From Fidelibacterota bacterium (GTDB taxonomy: Bacteria; Fidelibacterota; Marinisomatia; Marinisomatales; Marinisomataceae), in contig JAOIOW010000004.1 in assembly GCA_028140795.1 (NCBI GenBank), positions 1 to 64,000 of the forward strand: a DNA stretch of 64,000 nucleotides, read 5' to 3'. The first letter of the stretch is position 1. Every line of letters starts with the position of its first letter. Made by a program: the position numbers and the translations under genes. Below the pieces are notes generated by a model. The model was not told the origin of the DNA and ran no database searches. It saw only the letters and a list, made by a program, of their open reading frames with translations. Of the stretch, positions 33,696-42,294 are shown piece after piece.

Positions 33696-34669
33696 TGCAA
33701 AACTTCATTAAAGAAATAAAATCACTTTCTGTTTTAATCTTGGCTATCCTTTTCTTGAAAGAAACAGTTGTAGAGCTTTATATCGTACCAACAGGAAGTA
33801 TGGAAAAGAATATATTAAGAGGAGACATGCTTGTTGGAAGTAGATATATCTATGGTATGAAAGTTCCTCAAAAAATTTGGGTTCCATTTACAGCTGTAAG
33901 TATTCCTACATTTCTGCCTGATTATAGATTTCCTGCATTTAAAGATGTAGAAAGAGGAGATGTAGTAGTTTTCGAATATCCTAGAGATAATGTATATAAA
34001 TATGTAAAAAGATGTATTGGTTTACCTGGTGATCATGTTAGAATTGAAAATCGAAAAGTGTTTGTTAATAATGAAGAGTACTTATTACCTGAAGGTGGTC
34101 AATTTTTATCGCAAGAACCCTCATCAGAATCCTATATTGATGACAGTATATTTATGAATCTTGGAAATAAAGATAATATGAAAGAGCTTAAAATCCCGAA
34201 AAGAGGTGATACATATATAATTAATGAGGACATGAATTGGGAGCTAATTATCCCTTTACTATTATTTGAAGGAAATAAAGTTGAATTGGTTGTTAACGAT
34301 CAAAAGCTAACATTTACTAATGAAGATCCGTACGACTTATATAGAAGAACAGGTGATAGGAAAGTATTTGATAATTATGTTCCGCAACCTAATGCTTCAT
34401 TAATTAATCCATGGATGTCAGTAATGAAAAAAGAATATTTAAAATATTTAAAAATAAATGATAAAGGTATTAGTGAGATTGATACATATTCTTTAAAACA
34501 AGATTATTATTGGATGATGGGAGATAATAGAGATAATAGTGAAGATTCAAGATTTTGGGGTTTTGTTCCCAAGAGTCATATTCTTGGACAACCAGTTATT
34601 ACTTGGTTTTCATTAGACTTAGAAAATTATTTACCCAGACTTTCCAGAATTGGAAATATTCCTAAATAA
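33695..34669 (+). CDS. lepB: Signal peptidase I
   Basis: Cleaves Sec/Tat signal peptides on the outer face of the inner membrane. 324 residues with one N-terminal membrane helix (SLSVLILAILFLKETVVELY), the catalytic Ser35 in VPTGSMEKNILRGD, the catalytic Lys in VYKYVKRCIGLPGDHV (near residue 108) and the box E motif MMGDNRDNSEDSRFWGFVP. An insert of about 100 residues separates boxes D and E, as in other long type I peptidases. It overlaps rnhB by one base. Confidence 0.96.
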   Translation: MQNFIKEIKSLSVLILAILFLKETVVELYIVPTGSMEKNILRGDMLVGSRYIYGMKVPQKIWVPFTAVSIPTFLPDYRFPAFKDVERGDVVVFEYPRDNVYKYVKRCIGLPGDHVRIENRKVFVNNEEYLLPEGGQFLSQEPSSESYIDDSIFMNLGNKDNMKELKIPKRGDTYIINEDMNWELIIPLLLFEGNKVELVVNDQKLTFTNEDPYDLYRRTGDRKVFDNYVPQPNASLINPWMSVMKKEYLKYLKINDKGISEIDTYSLKQDYYWMMGDNRDNSEDSRFWGFVPKSHILGQPVITWFSLDLENYLPRLSRIGNIPK

Positions 34670-34740
34670 AAAAAATGTTTTCATATTGAATTTTCATTCA
34701 TTAGTTTCTTTGGACTAAAAAAACAATTGAGGTATTTATT

Positions 34741-35217
34741 ATGTTATCTAGTACAGAAAAGATTTTAAGTGTTGTTGTTCTTGCTTTGACTCTAGCAGTT
34801 GGTTTTTCATTAATGCAATATGGATCAGCTATGGATGAAATGGCTCAATTAAGAAGTGAGCAAGCAGAGCATGTAGATATGGTAAATAAAGAATTTAAAC
34901 AAAGAGTTAAAGCTGTTGAGTTAGAAAATATCGGCCAAGGTAAAGAGATTAAAAGAGGTCAAGATATGATTCTAGCAAATACTAAGTTAATTTATGCTAA
35001 GGCTGACTCTCTTGGAAATTTAATCGATGACCTAGCGTACGAGATTAAAAGAGTTGATAGAGACTTAACAAAAAGAATTAAAAATGTTCAACGTGATCTT
35101 GAAGGGTTAGAAGATAACTTTGATTCAGAAAAGCGTAGAACTCGAAGAGACCTATCAGATATTAAGAAACAGTTAAAAAAACTTAATGATGAAGTCTTCC
35201 CTCCAGAAGAGGAATAA
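34741..35217 (+). CDS. Membrane-anchored coiled-coil protein, hypothetical
   Basis: 158 residues. An N-terminal hydrophobic helix (ILSVVVLALTLAVGFSLMQYG) is followed by about 130 residues of charged heptad-like sequence (ELENIGQGKEIKRGQDMIL, DLTKRIKNVQRDLEGLEDNFDSEKRRTRRDL), so a single-pass anchor with a long periplasmic or cytoplasmic coiled coil. I recognise no family; it resembles cell-envelope spacer proteins only in shape. A 71-nt AT-rich gap precedes it and a strong terminator follows, so it is probably monocistronic. Confidence 0.75.
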   Translation: MLSSTEKILSVVVLALTLAVGFSLMQYGSAMDEMAQLRSEQAEHVDMVNKEFKQRVKAVELENIGQGKEIKRGQDMILANTKLIYAKADSLGNLIDDLAYEIKRVDRDLTKRIKNVQRDLEGLEDNFDSEKRRTRRDLSDIKKQLKKLNDEVFPPEEE

Positions 35218-35230
35218 GTTTAATTAGTTA

Positions 35231-35262
35231 AAAAAAAGGGCTTTTTTAAGCCCTTTTTTTTT
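35231..35262. terminator. Bidirectional intrinsic terminator
   Basis: The stem AAAGGGCTT/AAGCCCTTT (35235-35243 with 35248-35256) has a T4 loop, a leading A-run and a trailing T-run. It ends the coiled-coil gene on the plus strand and can end tRNA-Leu(CAA) on the minus strand. Confidence 0.9.
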
Positions 35263-35263
35263 G

Positions 35264-35347
35264 TACCGAGGGTCGGGCTCGAACCGACATGAGATTACTC
35301 TCACTGGTGTTTGAGACCAGCGCGTCTACCAATTCCGCCACCCCGGC
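35264..35347 (-). tRNA. tRNA-Leu (CAA)
   Basis: An 84-nt class II tRNA on the minus strand. The acceptor stem is GCCGGGG/CCTCGGT with two G-U pairs, the anticodon stem-loop CTGGT-CTCAAAC-ACCAG gives anticodon CAA, the variable arm is long, and the T arm is GTCGG-TTCGAGC-CCGAC. CCA is not encoded. A TTGACA at 35384-35389 (minus) is a plausible -35 box. Confidence 0.95.
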
Positions 35348-35354
35348 AAAGATG

Positions 35355-35389
35355 TTGACAAATTTCAGATAAAGTATGTAGTTTGTCAA
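35355..35389. promoter_or_regulatory. Divergent promoter region with inverted repeat
   Basis: Perfect 8-bp arms TTGACAAA (35355-35362) and TTTGTCAA (35382-35389) lie between tRNA-Leu(CAA) and the acyl-CoA synthetase gene. Each arm supplies a TTGACA -35 box pointing outward. For the plus strand a TAGTTT -10 lies 18 bases later. The -10 box for the tRNA is unclear. The symmetry may be an operator or simply two opposed -35 boxes. Confidence 0.4.
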
Positions 35390-35415
35390 TAACCAATATT
35401 AAAAGGAGTGTAATA

Positions 35416-37287
35416 GTGTCATTTAAAACAGTACCACAAATGTTTCAACATTTAGTAAGCGAAAGACCAACCTTAAAAACTTTTTATATAAAAACTGAAA
35501 ATGGTTGGGAAGGTGTAGAGTTAGCTGATCTTCAAGTGATGGTTGAAGATTTTGCAAATGGATTAAAAAATTTAGGAATAAATGATAATGATAAAGTTGC
35601 TATCATTGGCGCAAATTCCCGTAAATGGGCAATATCGGACTACGCAATTGCTCATATTAGAGCTGTATCTGTTCCAGTTTACCCAACGCTTATTCCAACC
35701 CAATCTCAATATGTTGTTGAACATTCAGAAAGTAAAATAGCTATTGTTCAAGATGAGGTTCAATTAGACAAGGTATATCCTTTAATTAATGACGCTAATT
35801 CAAATTTAAATACCATTATTATTATGGATGATGAATATAGTGGCGGAAAAGATAATGTTATAAAATATTCTGATGTCTTTAATATGCAAGACACTCAACA
35901 CGATATTAGAGCAATTTCCGCAACAGTTGAAGAAAATGATTTATTAACACTTATTTATACAAGTGGAACAACTGGAAATCCAAAGGGAGTTATGCTTAGC
36001 CACTCGAATATTTGCAATAACCTTCTTTCAATTGATAGTACTATAAAAGCAGCTATGGAGCTTAATCCTGAATTAAAACCTGCTGATGGTATAGAAAGGT
36101 TTGTTTCGTTTTTACCAATTAGTCATAGTTTCGAAAGAGTAGGTGGTCATTATTCAATTTTCAGCCAAGGAACTTCTATTTATTACGCTGAAATGAATTT
36201 TACTCCAGAAATTCTTTTTGAAAATATTAGAGAAGTTCGACCAACTTTTTTAACTGCAGTACCAAGAATTTTTGAAAAAATTCATGCTAAGATCTTAGAT
36301 ACAGTTTCATCAATGACTGGAGTTAAAAAGAAACTTGCTGAATGGTCGATATCTGTTGGGTTGCAAACTGTACCTTATCGTACAACTAATCGAGACTTAC
36401 CATTTGTTCTTGGTTTAAAATATAAAATTGCTGATAAGTTAGTGCTTAATAAATTTAGAGCTGCATTAGGTGGTAAGGTCAGAGCTTGTTCTTCTGGTGG
36501 ATCAGCATTATCAAAAGAAGTGGGATCGTTTTTCTGTGGAATTGGAATCTCTATTATTGAAGGATATGGTTTAACAGAAACTAGTCCAGTTATGACTATA
36601 GGACATCCTGATCTTTTTAAATTTGGTACTGTTGGAAAAGCAATACCAGGCGTTGAAGTTAAAATCCAACCTGATGGTGAAATTGTTTGTAGAGGTCATA
36701 ATGTTATGATGGGTTATTATAAAAATGAAGAAGCTACTAATGAAGCAATTATTGATGGATGGTTTCATTCAGGCGATATTGGTGAATTTGATGAAGATGG
36801 TTTATTACGCATCACTGATAGAAAAAAGAGCTTGATTGTAACTTCAGGAGGTAAAAATGTTGCCCCTCAACCAATGGAAGTTTCGCTTACATCAAATAAA
36901 TATATCGAACAATGTAATGTTGTAGGAGATGATAGGAATTTCATTTCAGCATTGATAGTTCCAAATAAAGAAAATCTTTTAGCTTGGGCAGAAGAAAAAG
37001 GTTTATCAGGTTTAGATTATAATGCCATATGTGCGCATGAACTTGCATATGACTTATTTGATGCCATTGTTAAAGATACAATGACAAACTTTTCAAGATA
37101 TGAATCGGTAAGAAAATTCACTTTAATTGCAGATGAATGGACCGTTGATAGAGGAGAATTAACTCCAAAAATGTCTATAAAGAGAAAAGTAGTTGTTGAA
37201 AAACATAAAGCTGAAATTGACGCAATGTACAATTCACCAAATACACCCGTAACATCATCCGATGATGAACTTCAACTTGGTGGTTAG
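35416..37287 (+). CDS. Long-chain acyl-CoA synthetase (AMP-binding)
   Basis: Activates fatty acids to acyl-CoA through an acyl-AMP intermediate. 623 residues from GTG 35416, which has GGAG 7 nt upstream; the in-frame TTG at 35383 lacks one. The P-loop is LTLIYTSGTTGNPKGVMLSH. Later motifs are VSFLPISHSFERVGGHY, EGYGLTETSPVMT (A5), GWFHSGDIGEFDEDGLLRITDRKKSLIVTSGGKNVAPQPME (hinge and A8). Length and the linker match FadD15-type bacterial long-chain ligases. The following gene starts inside its 3' end (26-base overlap). Confidence 0.94.
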   Translation: MSFKTVPQMFQHLVSERPTLKTFYIKTENGWEGVELADLQVMVEDFANGLKNLGINDNDKVAIIGANSRKWAISDYAIAHIRAVSVPVYPTLIPTQSQYVVEHSESKIAIVQDEVQLDKVYPLINDANSNLNTIIIMDDEYSGGKDNVIKYSDVFNMQDTQHDIRAISATVEENDLLTLIYTSGTTGNPKGVMLSHSNICNNLLSIDSTIKAAMELNPELKPADGIERFVSFLPISHSFERVGGHYSIFSQGTSIYYAEMNFTPEILFENIREVRPTFLTAVPRIFEKIHAKILDTVSSMTGVKKKLAEWSISVGLQTVPYRTTNRDLPFVLGLKYKIADKLVLNKFRAALGGKVRACSSGGSALSKEVGSFFCGIGISIIEGYGLTETSPVMTIGHPDLFKFGTVGKAIPGVEVKIQPDGEIVCRGHNVMMGYYKNEEATNEAIIDGWFHSGDIGEFDEDGLLRITDRKKSLIVTSGGKNVAPQPMEVSLTSNKYIEQCNVVGDDRNFISALIVPNKENLLAWAEEKGLSGLDYNAICAHELAYDLFDAIVKDTMTNFSRYESVRKFTLIADEWTVDRGELTPKMSIKRKVVVEKHKAEIDAMYNSPNTPVTSSDDELQLGG

Positions 37288-38191
37288 GTTATTATTAGTT
37301 TTATCGATTTCATCGCTATTTTATAGTTTTACCTATATAAAAGAGCAGCCATATGTTGTAATTCTAGGAATTGCACAAGACGGTGGTGCTCCTCATGCTG
37401 CTTGTCAAAAAACTTGTTGTATTGATAAATGGAACGATCCAAATCTTCACAACAAAGTCTCAAGTATTGGTATTGTTGACCCTGTTTCAAATGAAGTTTG
37501 GATGATTGATGCAACGCCTGATTTTGCTGAACAGTTACATTTGTTAACCAATAACAATAAAAGGGAACTTAAAGGAATTTTTTTAACGCATGCTCACATA
37601 GGACATTATACTGGTTTGATGCATTTAGGAAGAGAGGTTATGGGTGCAAAAAGTACTATAGTTAATGTCATGCCTAAAATGGAAAGTTTTTTAAGAAATA
37701 ATGGTCCTTGGAGTCAATTGGTTGATTTAAAGAATATTTCCTTATCAGGTTTAAGTCACAATAAAAAAGTTCAACTAAATTCAAGACTATCTATTATTCC
37801 ATTTAAGGTACCTCATAGGGATGAATTTTCTGAAACTGTAGGTTTCAGAATAGAAGGACCATCAAAATCTTTAGTTTTCATTCCAGATATTGATAAATGG
37901 AGTAAATGGCAGACAGATATTATAGATATTGTAGAAAATTCAGACTACAGTTTATTAGATGGAACTTTTTATGATATCAATGAACTTCCAGGCAGAGATA
38001 TGTCTCAAATTCCTCATCCTTTTATAATCGAAACAATGAAATTATTTAAACATTCTGATAAAAAAGATTCTATATATTTCATTCATTTAAACCACACAAA
38101 TCCTGCGTTAAATAAGGATTCGCTTGAGTATAAAAAAATAATCGGTAATGGGTTTAATATAACTGAAAGAGGTAACAAATTATCACTTTAA
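37262..38191 (+). CDS. PqqB-like MBL-fold metallohydrolase, exported
   Basis: 309 residues. A hydrophobic leader (LVVRLLLVLSISSLFYSFTY) predicts export or membrane anchoring. The metallo-beta-lactamase fold is related to PqqB: YVVILGIAQDGGAPHAACQKTCC near the start, the metal motif FLTHAHIGHYTGLMHLG (HxHxGH variant), VPHRDEFSETVGFRIEG, and VFIPDIDKW with a metal-bridging Asp. No other PQQ biosynthesis genes are nearby, so a role in PQQ synthesis should not be assumed. The start (37262 or 37265) overlaps the acyl-CoA synthetase by 26 bases. Confidence 0.88.
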   Translation: MMNFNLVVRLLLVLSISSLFYSFTYIKEQPYVVILGIAQDGGAPHAACQKTCCIDKWNDPNLHNKVSSIGIVDPVSNEVWMIDATPDFAEQLHLLTNNNKRELKGIFLTHAHIGHYTGLMHLGREVMGAKSTIVNVMPKMESFLRNNGPWSQLVDLKNISLSGLSHNKKVQLNSRLSIIPFKVPHRDEFSETVGFRIEGPSKSLVFIPDIDKWSKWQTDIIDIVENSDYSLLDGTFYDINELPGRDMSQIPHPFIIETMKLFKHSDKKDSIYFIHLNHTNPALNKDSLEYKKIIGNGFNITERGNKLSL

Positions 38192-38260
38192 TTAGCTATT
38201 ATATTACTTTTTTTGTTAAAAATAATTAAGATTAAAGGTTATTAACAAAATGGAGGGAAA

Positions 38261-38974
38261 ATGAAAATAATATTATTAATGATAGTTTTTTCAACTTTAG
38301 CTTTCTCACAAACATACAACATGCAAATTCAAATTGGTGTTCAAGATGGTGTAAAAGTTTCTGATTATGAAAAAGCTATGATACAACACAATAAGGCACA
38401 TGCGACAGATCTTGGTGCTGCAACTACTTACCAAATTATCAATGGTCCAGATGCAGGAGATTACATAAGAATGCCAAAATCTATATTTACTTCAGCAGAT
38501 ATGATTGATGCCGTCTTTAATGAATGGCAAAATCATGATCCTGTTCCTTATGACAAATTTGACGGTAAAATGGTTGAGGGACGAAATGGAACTGTGTTTT
38601 ATACTTTGAGACCTGATTTAAGTTACAATCCTCAAGTGAAAACTTGGAAATATCTTAGACAAAGTAAATGGAATGTAAGGCAAGGCGGTCAATCTAACGC
38701 AGAATCAATTTTTAAACTTGCAAATGAAATTCGAGACGAATTAGGTTCAGATGAACATTTTGTCTGTATGGTTTCAAATACTGGTCAACCTTTCAATGAG
38801 TATGTATTCGTTTCTGGACATGATACACTTTCAGAGGCCTTAGATCAATCTGCCTTTCTAACATTGCTTGGCGAAATGAGTAAAAGAATGCCTGATTGGG
38901 AATCTACTTGGGGTCAAAGCGCTTGGAATGGTATTAGTCAAGTATCAGTTCATAGACCTGATTTAAGTAATTAA
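38261..38974 (+). CDS. Hypothetical secreted protein
   Basis: 237 residues with a Sec signal peptide (MKIILLMIVFSTLAFSQ), then a soluble mature domain starting TYNMQIQIGVQDGVKVSDYEKAMIQHNKAHATDL. The two halves look weakly alike in strand-helix pattern (possible duplicated ferredoxin-like or antibiotic-monooxygenase-like folds), but I cannot name a family. A strong ribosome site (GGAGGG) lies 5 nt before ATG, and a terminator follows, so it is a monocistronic unit that may be well expressed. Confidence 0.75.
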   Translation: MKIILLMIVFSTLAFSQTYNMQIQIGVQDGVKVSDYEKAMIQHNKAHATDLGAATTYQIINGPDAGDYIRMPKSIFTSADMIDAVFNEWQNHDPVPYDKFDGKMVEGRNGTVFYTLRPDLSYNPQVKTWKYLRQSKWNVRQGGQSNAESIFKLANEIRDELGSDEHFVCMVSNTGQPFNEYVFVSGHDTLSEALDQSAFLTLLGEMSKRMPDWESTWGQSAWNGISQVSVHRPDLSN

Positions 38975-38996
38975 TTATTACTTTAATGAATGAAAA

Positions 38997-39029
38997 GAGC
39001 CTATTATTTATTGTTAATAGGCTCTTTTT
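38997..39029 (+). terminator. Intrinsic terminator
   Basis: A 10-bp stem GAGCCTATTA/TAATAGGCTC (38997-39006 with 39015-39024) is followed by TTTTT. It ends the transcript of the secreted-protein gene 22 nt after its stop. Confidence 0.9.
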
Positions 39030-39045
39030 CTATTAACATTCCAAT

Positions 39046-40083
39046 ATGTACAATAAAAAGTCAAAAATTGAACTAAAAAAAAGCTTAAAAAGAGAAAGTT
39101 TTAATAGGTTAACTTATTCTTTTTATAAGTATTGTTTTATTGATAATCCTGAAGATTTACGCAACAAATTATTTTTAGATCTAATTGAACAGGATATACT
39201 TGGTAGAATATATGTTTCAAAAGAGGGAATCAATGCGCAAATAAGCATTCCTGAACATAATGTAGAAGATTTTAAATCTTACATACATTCCATTAATAAA
39301 TTTAGCGATATTCAATTTAAACATGCTGTTGAAGAGGGTACATCTTTCTTAAAATTAAAAATTTTAGTTCGTGATGAGATTGTTGCTTATAAAGTACCTG
39401 AAGAATCCTATGATATGAATAAGACAGGAGTGCACCTAAAACCGGTTGATTTTAATAGTTCAATCAAAGAAAAGGATTCAATCGTTGTGGATATGAGGAA
39501 TTATTACGAAAGTGAAGTAGGTAGATTTAAAAATGCTATTATTCCTGATGCGCATTTTTCAAAAGAATTATTACCAACCGTTGCTAAAGCTTTAGAAGGA
39601 AAAGAGGATAAAAAAGTACATCTTTACTGCACAGGAGGTATACGATGCGAAAAAGCTAGTTCGTATCTAATTAAAAAAGGTTTTAAAGAGGTGTATCAAC
39701 TCGAAGGTGGAATCATTCAATATGCTCACGATATGAAGGAAAATGATTTGAAATCTGAATTTATTGGTAAGAATTTCGTGTTTGATGATAGAATGGGAGA
39801 ACGTGTAACAAATGACATTATTGGTAAATGTCATCAATGTAAGACACCATCAGATGATCATAAGAATTGTAAAAATAATGCATGCCATTTATTATTCATT
39901 CAATGTGATAAATGTGCTGAAAAGTATAATGATTGCTGTTCAAACGCCTGTAATGAATTTTTACAACTGGATATAGAGACTCAAAAAAAATTAAGAAAAG
40001 ATAAAAATAAAAAGGTTTCAAGTGCTAAATTATCAACTAAATTTAGACCCAAACTTTATAAACTGTTTAATTACTGGAAATAA
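39046..40083 (+). CDS. trhO: tRNA uridine(34) hydroxylase TrhO (rhodanese family)
   Basis: TrhO (YceA) uses oxygen to form 5-hydroxyuridine at the wobble base of some tRNAs. 345 residues. The N-terminal ferredoxin-like domain has GRIYVSKEGINAQIS and FKHAVEEGTSFLKLKILVRDEIVAY. The rhodanese domain carries the catalytic Cys in YCTGGIRCEKASSYL, followed by VYQLEGGIIQY. The C-terminal Cys-rich stretch (CHQCKTPSDDHKNCKNNACH and following CxxC pairs) may bind a metal. It starts 22 nt after the preceding terminator and is close to the next gene. Confidence 0.93.
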   Translation: MYNKKSKIELKKSLKRESFNRLTYSFYKYCFIDNPEDLRNKLFLDLIEQDILGRIYVSKEGINAQISIPEHNVEDFKSYIHSINKFSDIQFKHAVEEGTSFLKLKILVRDEIVAYKVPEESYDMNKTGVHLKPVDFNSSIKEKDSIVVDMRNYYESEVGRFKNAIIPDAHFSKELLPTVAKALEGKEDKKVHLYCTGGIRCEKASSYLIKKGFKEVYQLEGGIIQYAHDMKENDLKSEFIGKNFVFDDRMGERVTNDIIGKCHQCKTPSDDHKNCKNNACHLLFIQCDKCAEKYNDCCSNACNEFLQLDIETQKKLRKDKNKKVSSAKLSTKFRPKLYKLFNYWK

Positions 40084-40087
40084 TACA

Positions 40088-40723
40088 ATGATAGACAAAT
40101 TTCAAAATTTTATTTTAACACCTATTAAGGTTAGCTATAAAGACAGATCGGACTATACACCGATTGAAAATTTCATATTAAACCCTATTGTTCTGGCATT
40201 AATTGTATTTCTAGTCACTTACCAAGCTTTTTCTTTAAATGATGATCCAAAGCCGTCTGCTTCAGATGCAGCACTAAGCAATGCAATGATTTACTTTGAA
40301 AAAGCAGATTTTGACAATGCTGTTTTACAGCTTGAGGCTGTTGTAGATAACTTTTCTGGCACTAAAGCTGCTCATCAAGCTAAGTTTTATCTTGGAAGAA
40401 CCGCATTTATCAATGGAAATAATGATAAAGCGCTTGTTTATTTATCTGAAAGCGTTTCTAAAATGAAGTATGATAATCTTAAAAAAGAAGGATATATCAT
40501 GCTTGCAGAGTTACAAAACGACACAAAAATGTTCGACAAGGCAATGAAGTTTACTGATTCTGAAAATGAAATTAAATATATCAGTATTCTTAAAGCTAAA
40601 AAACTAGCCCAAAATGGCCAGACTGATCAGTCTTTAATGCTTCTCGAGTCCTTAGATGTCGATAACCCGGCATATAATCAGCTTTTTGAAGAAGTTTATG
40701 GATACGTATTAAGTATTAACTAA
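40088..40723 (+). CDS. TPR membrane protein (YfgM-like)
   Basis: 211 residues. A cytoplasmic N-terminal segment is followed by one membrane helix (NPIVLALIVFLVTYQAFSL, about residues 36-54) and then a periplasmic TPR-like domain (SNAMIYFEKADFDNAVLQLEAVVDNFSGTKAAHQAKFYLGRTAF...). The layout matches YfgM, an ancillary factor of the Sec translocon and periplasmic chaperone network. ATG 40088 is preferred; the frame continues upstream into trhO. A terminator hairpin follows and separates it from nusA. Confidence 0.78.
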   Translation: MIDKFQNFILTPIKVSYKDRSDYTPIENFILNPIVLALIVFLVTYQAFSLNDDPKPSASDAALSNAMIYFEKADFDNAVLQLEAVVDNFSGTKAAHQAKFYLGRTAFINGNNDKALVYLSESVSKMKYDNLKKEGYIMLAELQNDTKMFDKAMKFTDSENEIKYISILKAKKLAQNGQTDQSLMLLESLDVDNPAYNQLFEEVYGYVLSIN

Positions 40724-40767
40724 GATACTTGTTAATACGATATTAATTAAATATATTCCAATGAATT

Positions 40768-40789
40768 AAATGGGCTACGGCCCATTTTT
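40768..40789 (+). terminator. Intrinsic terminator with UACG tetraloop
   Basis: The stem AAATGGGC/GCCCATTT (40768-40775 with 40780-40787) is closed by the very stable C(UACG)G tetraloop and followed by Ts. It lies just before the nusA operon. Confidence 0.85.
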
Positions 40790-40818
40790 GTTATAATGAA
40801 AAAAATTGAAGGGTTATT

Positions 40819-42291
40819 ATGATTAATAGAGATTTAATTGAAATTTTTATTGAATTAGCAAGAGAAAAGAATATCGAGCGTTCAGAGCTTGGCACAATAA
40901 TTGAACAATTATTCTTATTTATTATTGAGAAAGAAACTGGTGAATCTGATAATTGTAGTGTTATTGTTAATCTTGATAAAGGTGAAATTGAAATTTATGT
41001 TGAAAAAACAATTGTAGAAGAGGTTGATGACGATCACTTTGATATTACCTTAGAAAGAGCTGTAGAGCTTGAACCAGATTTGGCTGGTGAATTAAAGTTA
41101 GGAGATACTTTTGTAGAGGTGATCGATCCTGCGCGTTTTGGTAGAAGATTGGTTGCAAATGCGAGACAATTTTTGAACAAAAGAACTAGAGAAGTTCAAC
41201 AACAGTACATTTATGAGGATTATGTTCAGAGGATAGGAGAAGTTATCATCGGGACTGTTCATCAAGTGCATCGTGAAAATACTTTTGTAAATATTGAGCA
41301 AACAGAGTTAAGAATGCCTAGGAATGAACAAATTTATTCTGAAAGATTTAGAAGAGGCGATACAATTAGAGCCCTAGTTAAATCAGTCGAAGTAACTCCA
41401 AAAGGTCCAGATATTTTAATATCTCGAAGTGACGATCTTTTCCTTTACAAGCTTTTTGAAATGGAAGTCCCAGAAATTGAAGATGGGATTATTGAAATTA
41501 AAGGAATTGCAAGAAAACCAGGAGAAAGAAGTAAAATTATAGTCCATTCTGTTGATAAACGAATTGATGCAGTTGGTGCATGCGTGGGTATGAGAGGAAG
41601 TAGAATTCAATCAGTTGTGAGAGAGCTTAATAATGAAAAGATTGATATTGTTAATTATACAGAGAAGTCTGAAGTATTTATCACCAGAGCTCTTTCTCCA
41701 GCAAAACCAGTTGATTTATATATAGATGATGATAGAAAATATTGTGTTGCAATATTTGAAGAAGGTGGTCTTGAAAATGCTGTTGGAAGAAGCGGTGTAA
41801 ATATTAATCTTGCTTCAAAGTTAACAGGGTATACAATTGATGCTTACACTAAATCAGAATATGATGAAGTGCTTATAAATCAGAAAACAACACTTGAATC
41901 ATTAGACGGAATTACAAAAACGTTGAGTAACAAACTTGCTAAAGCGGATATTGTTTCAGTTGCAGATTATTTAAACGTAAAAAAATATATTCTAACCGAA
42001 AAGCTAGAACTTAATGAAAAAGACATAACTTCAATAAGTGATGCAGTAAATTCATTTATAGAAATTACGCATAACAAAGAAGAAGAAGTTGATGAGGTAA
42101 TTGAAAGTACTGAAGATAGTGTTGAGTTAGATTTAACTGATACAGAACAAAATATTGAAGCAGTTGAAGACAATAGCGAAGAAGCTGACCCTACTGATGA
42201 AGAGCCAGCTGAAGAAGTAGAATTACCGAAAGAAGAAGTCGTTGACTCTGAACAAGATTCTGAAGCAAATATTGAGGAAAAAGAAGAGTAA
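40819..42291 (+). CDS. nusA: Transcription termination/antitermination factor NusA
   Basis: Binds RNA polymerase and controls pausing, termination and antitermination. 490 residues. The N-terminal domain is residues about 1-130, the S1 domain about 134-200 (IIGTVHQVHRENTFVNI), and the KH domains follow (GERSKIIVHSVDKRIDAVGACVGMRGSRIQSVVRELNNEKIDIV and DRKYCVAIFEEGGLENAVGRSGVNINLASKLTGY). A helix-hairpin-helix repeat comes next (SLDGITKTLSNKLAKADIVSVADYL), then an acidic tail of about 70 residues. It heads the infB-rbfA-truB-ribF-rpsO-pnp cluster. The usual first gene rimP is not present here. Confidence 0.97.
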   Translation: MINRDLIEIFIELAREKNIERSELGTIIEQLFLFIIEKETGESDNCSVIVNLDKGEIEIYVEKTIVEEVDDDHFDITLERAVELEPDLAGELKLGDTFVEVIDPARFGRRLVANARQFLNKRTREVQQQYIYEDYVQRIGEVIIGTVHQVHRENTFVNIEQTELRMPRNEQIYSERFRRGDTIRALVKSVEVTPKGPDILISRSDDLFLYKLFEMEVPEIEDGIIEIKGIARKPGERSKIIVHSVDKRIDAVGACVGMRGSRIQSVVRELNNEKIDIVNYTEKSEVFITRALSPAKPVDLYIDDDRKYCVAIFEEGGLENAVGRSGVNINLASKLTGYTIDAYTKSEYDEVLINQKTTLESLDGITKTLSNKLAKADIVSVADYLNVKKYILTEKLELNEKDITSISDAVNSFIEITHNKEEEVDEVIESTEDSVELDLTDTEQNIEAVEDNSEEADPTDEEPAEEVELPKEEVVDSEQDSEANIEEKEE

Positions 42292-42294
42292 TTA

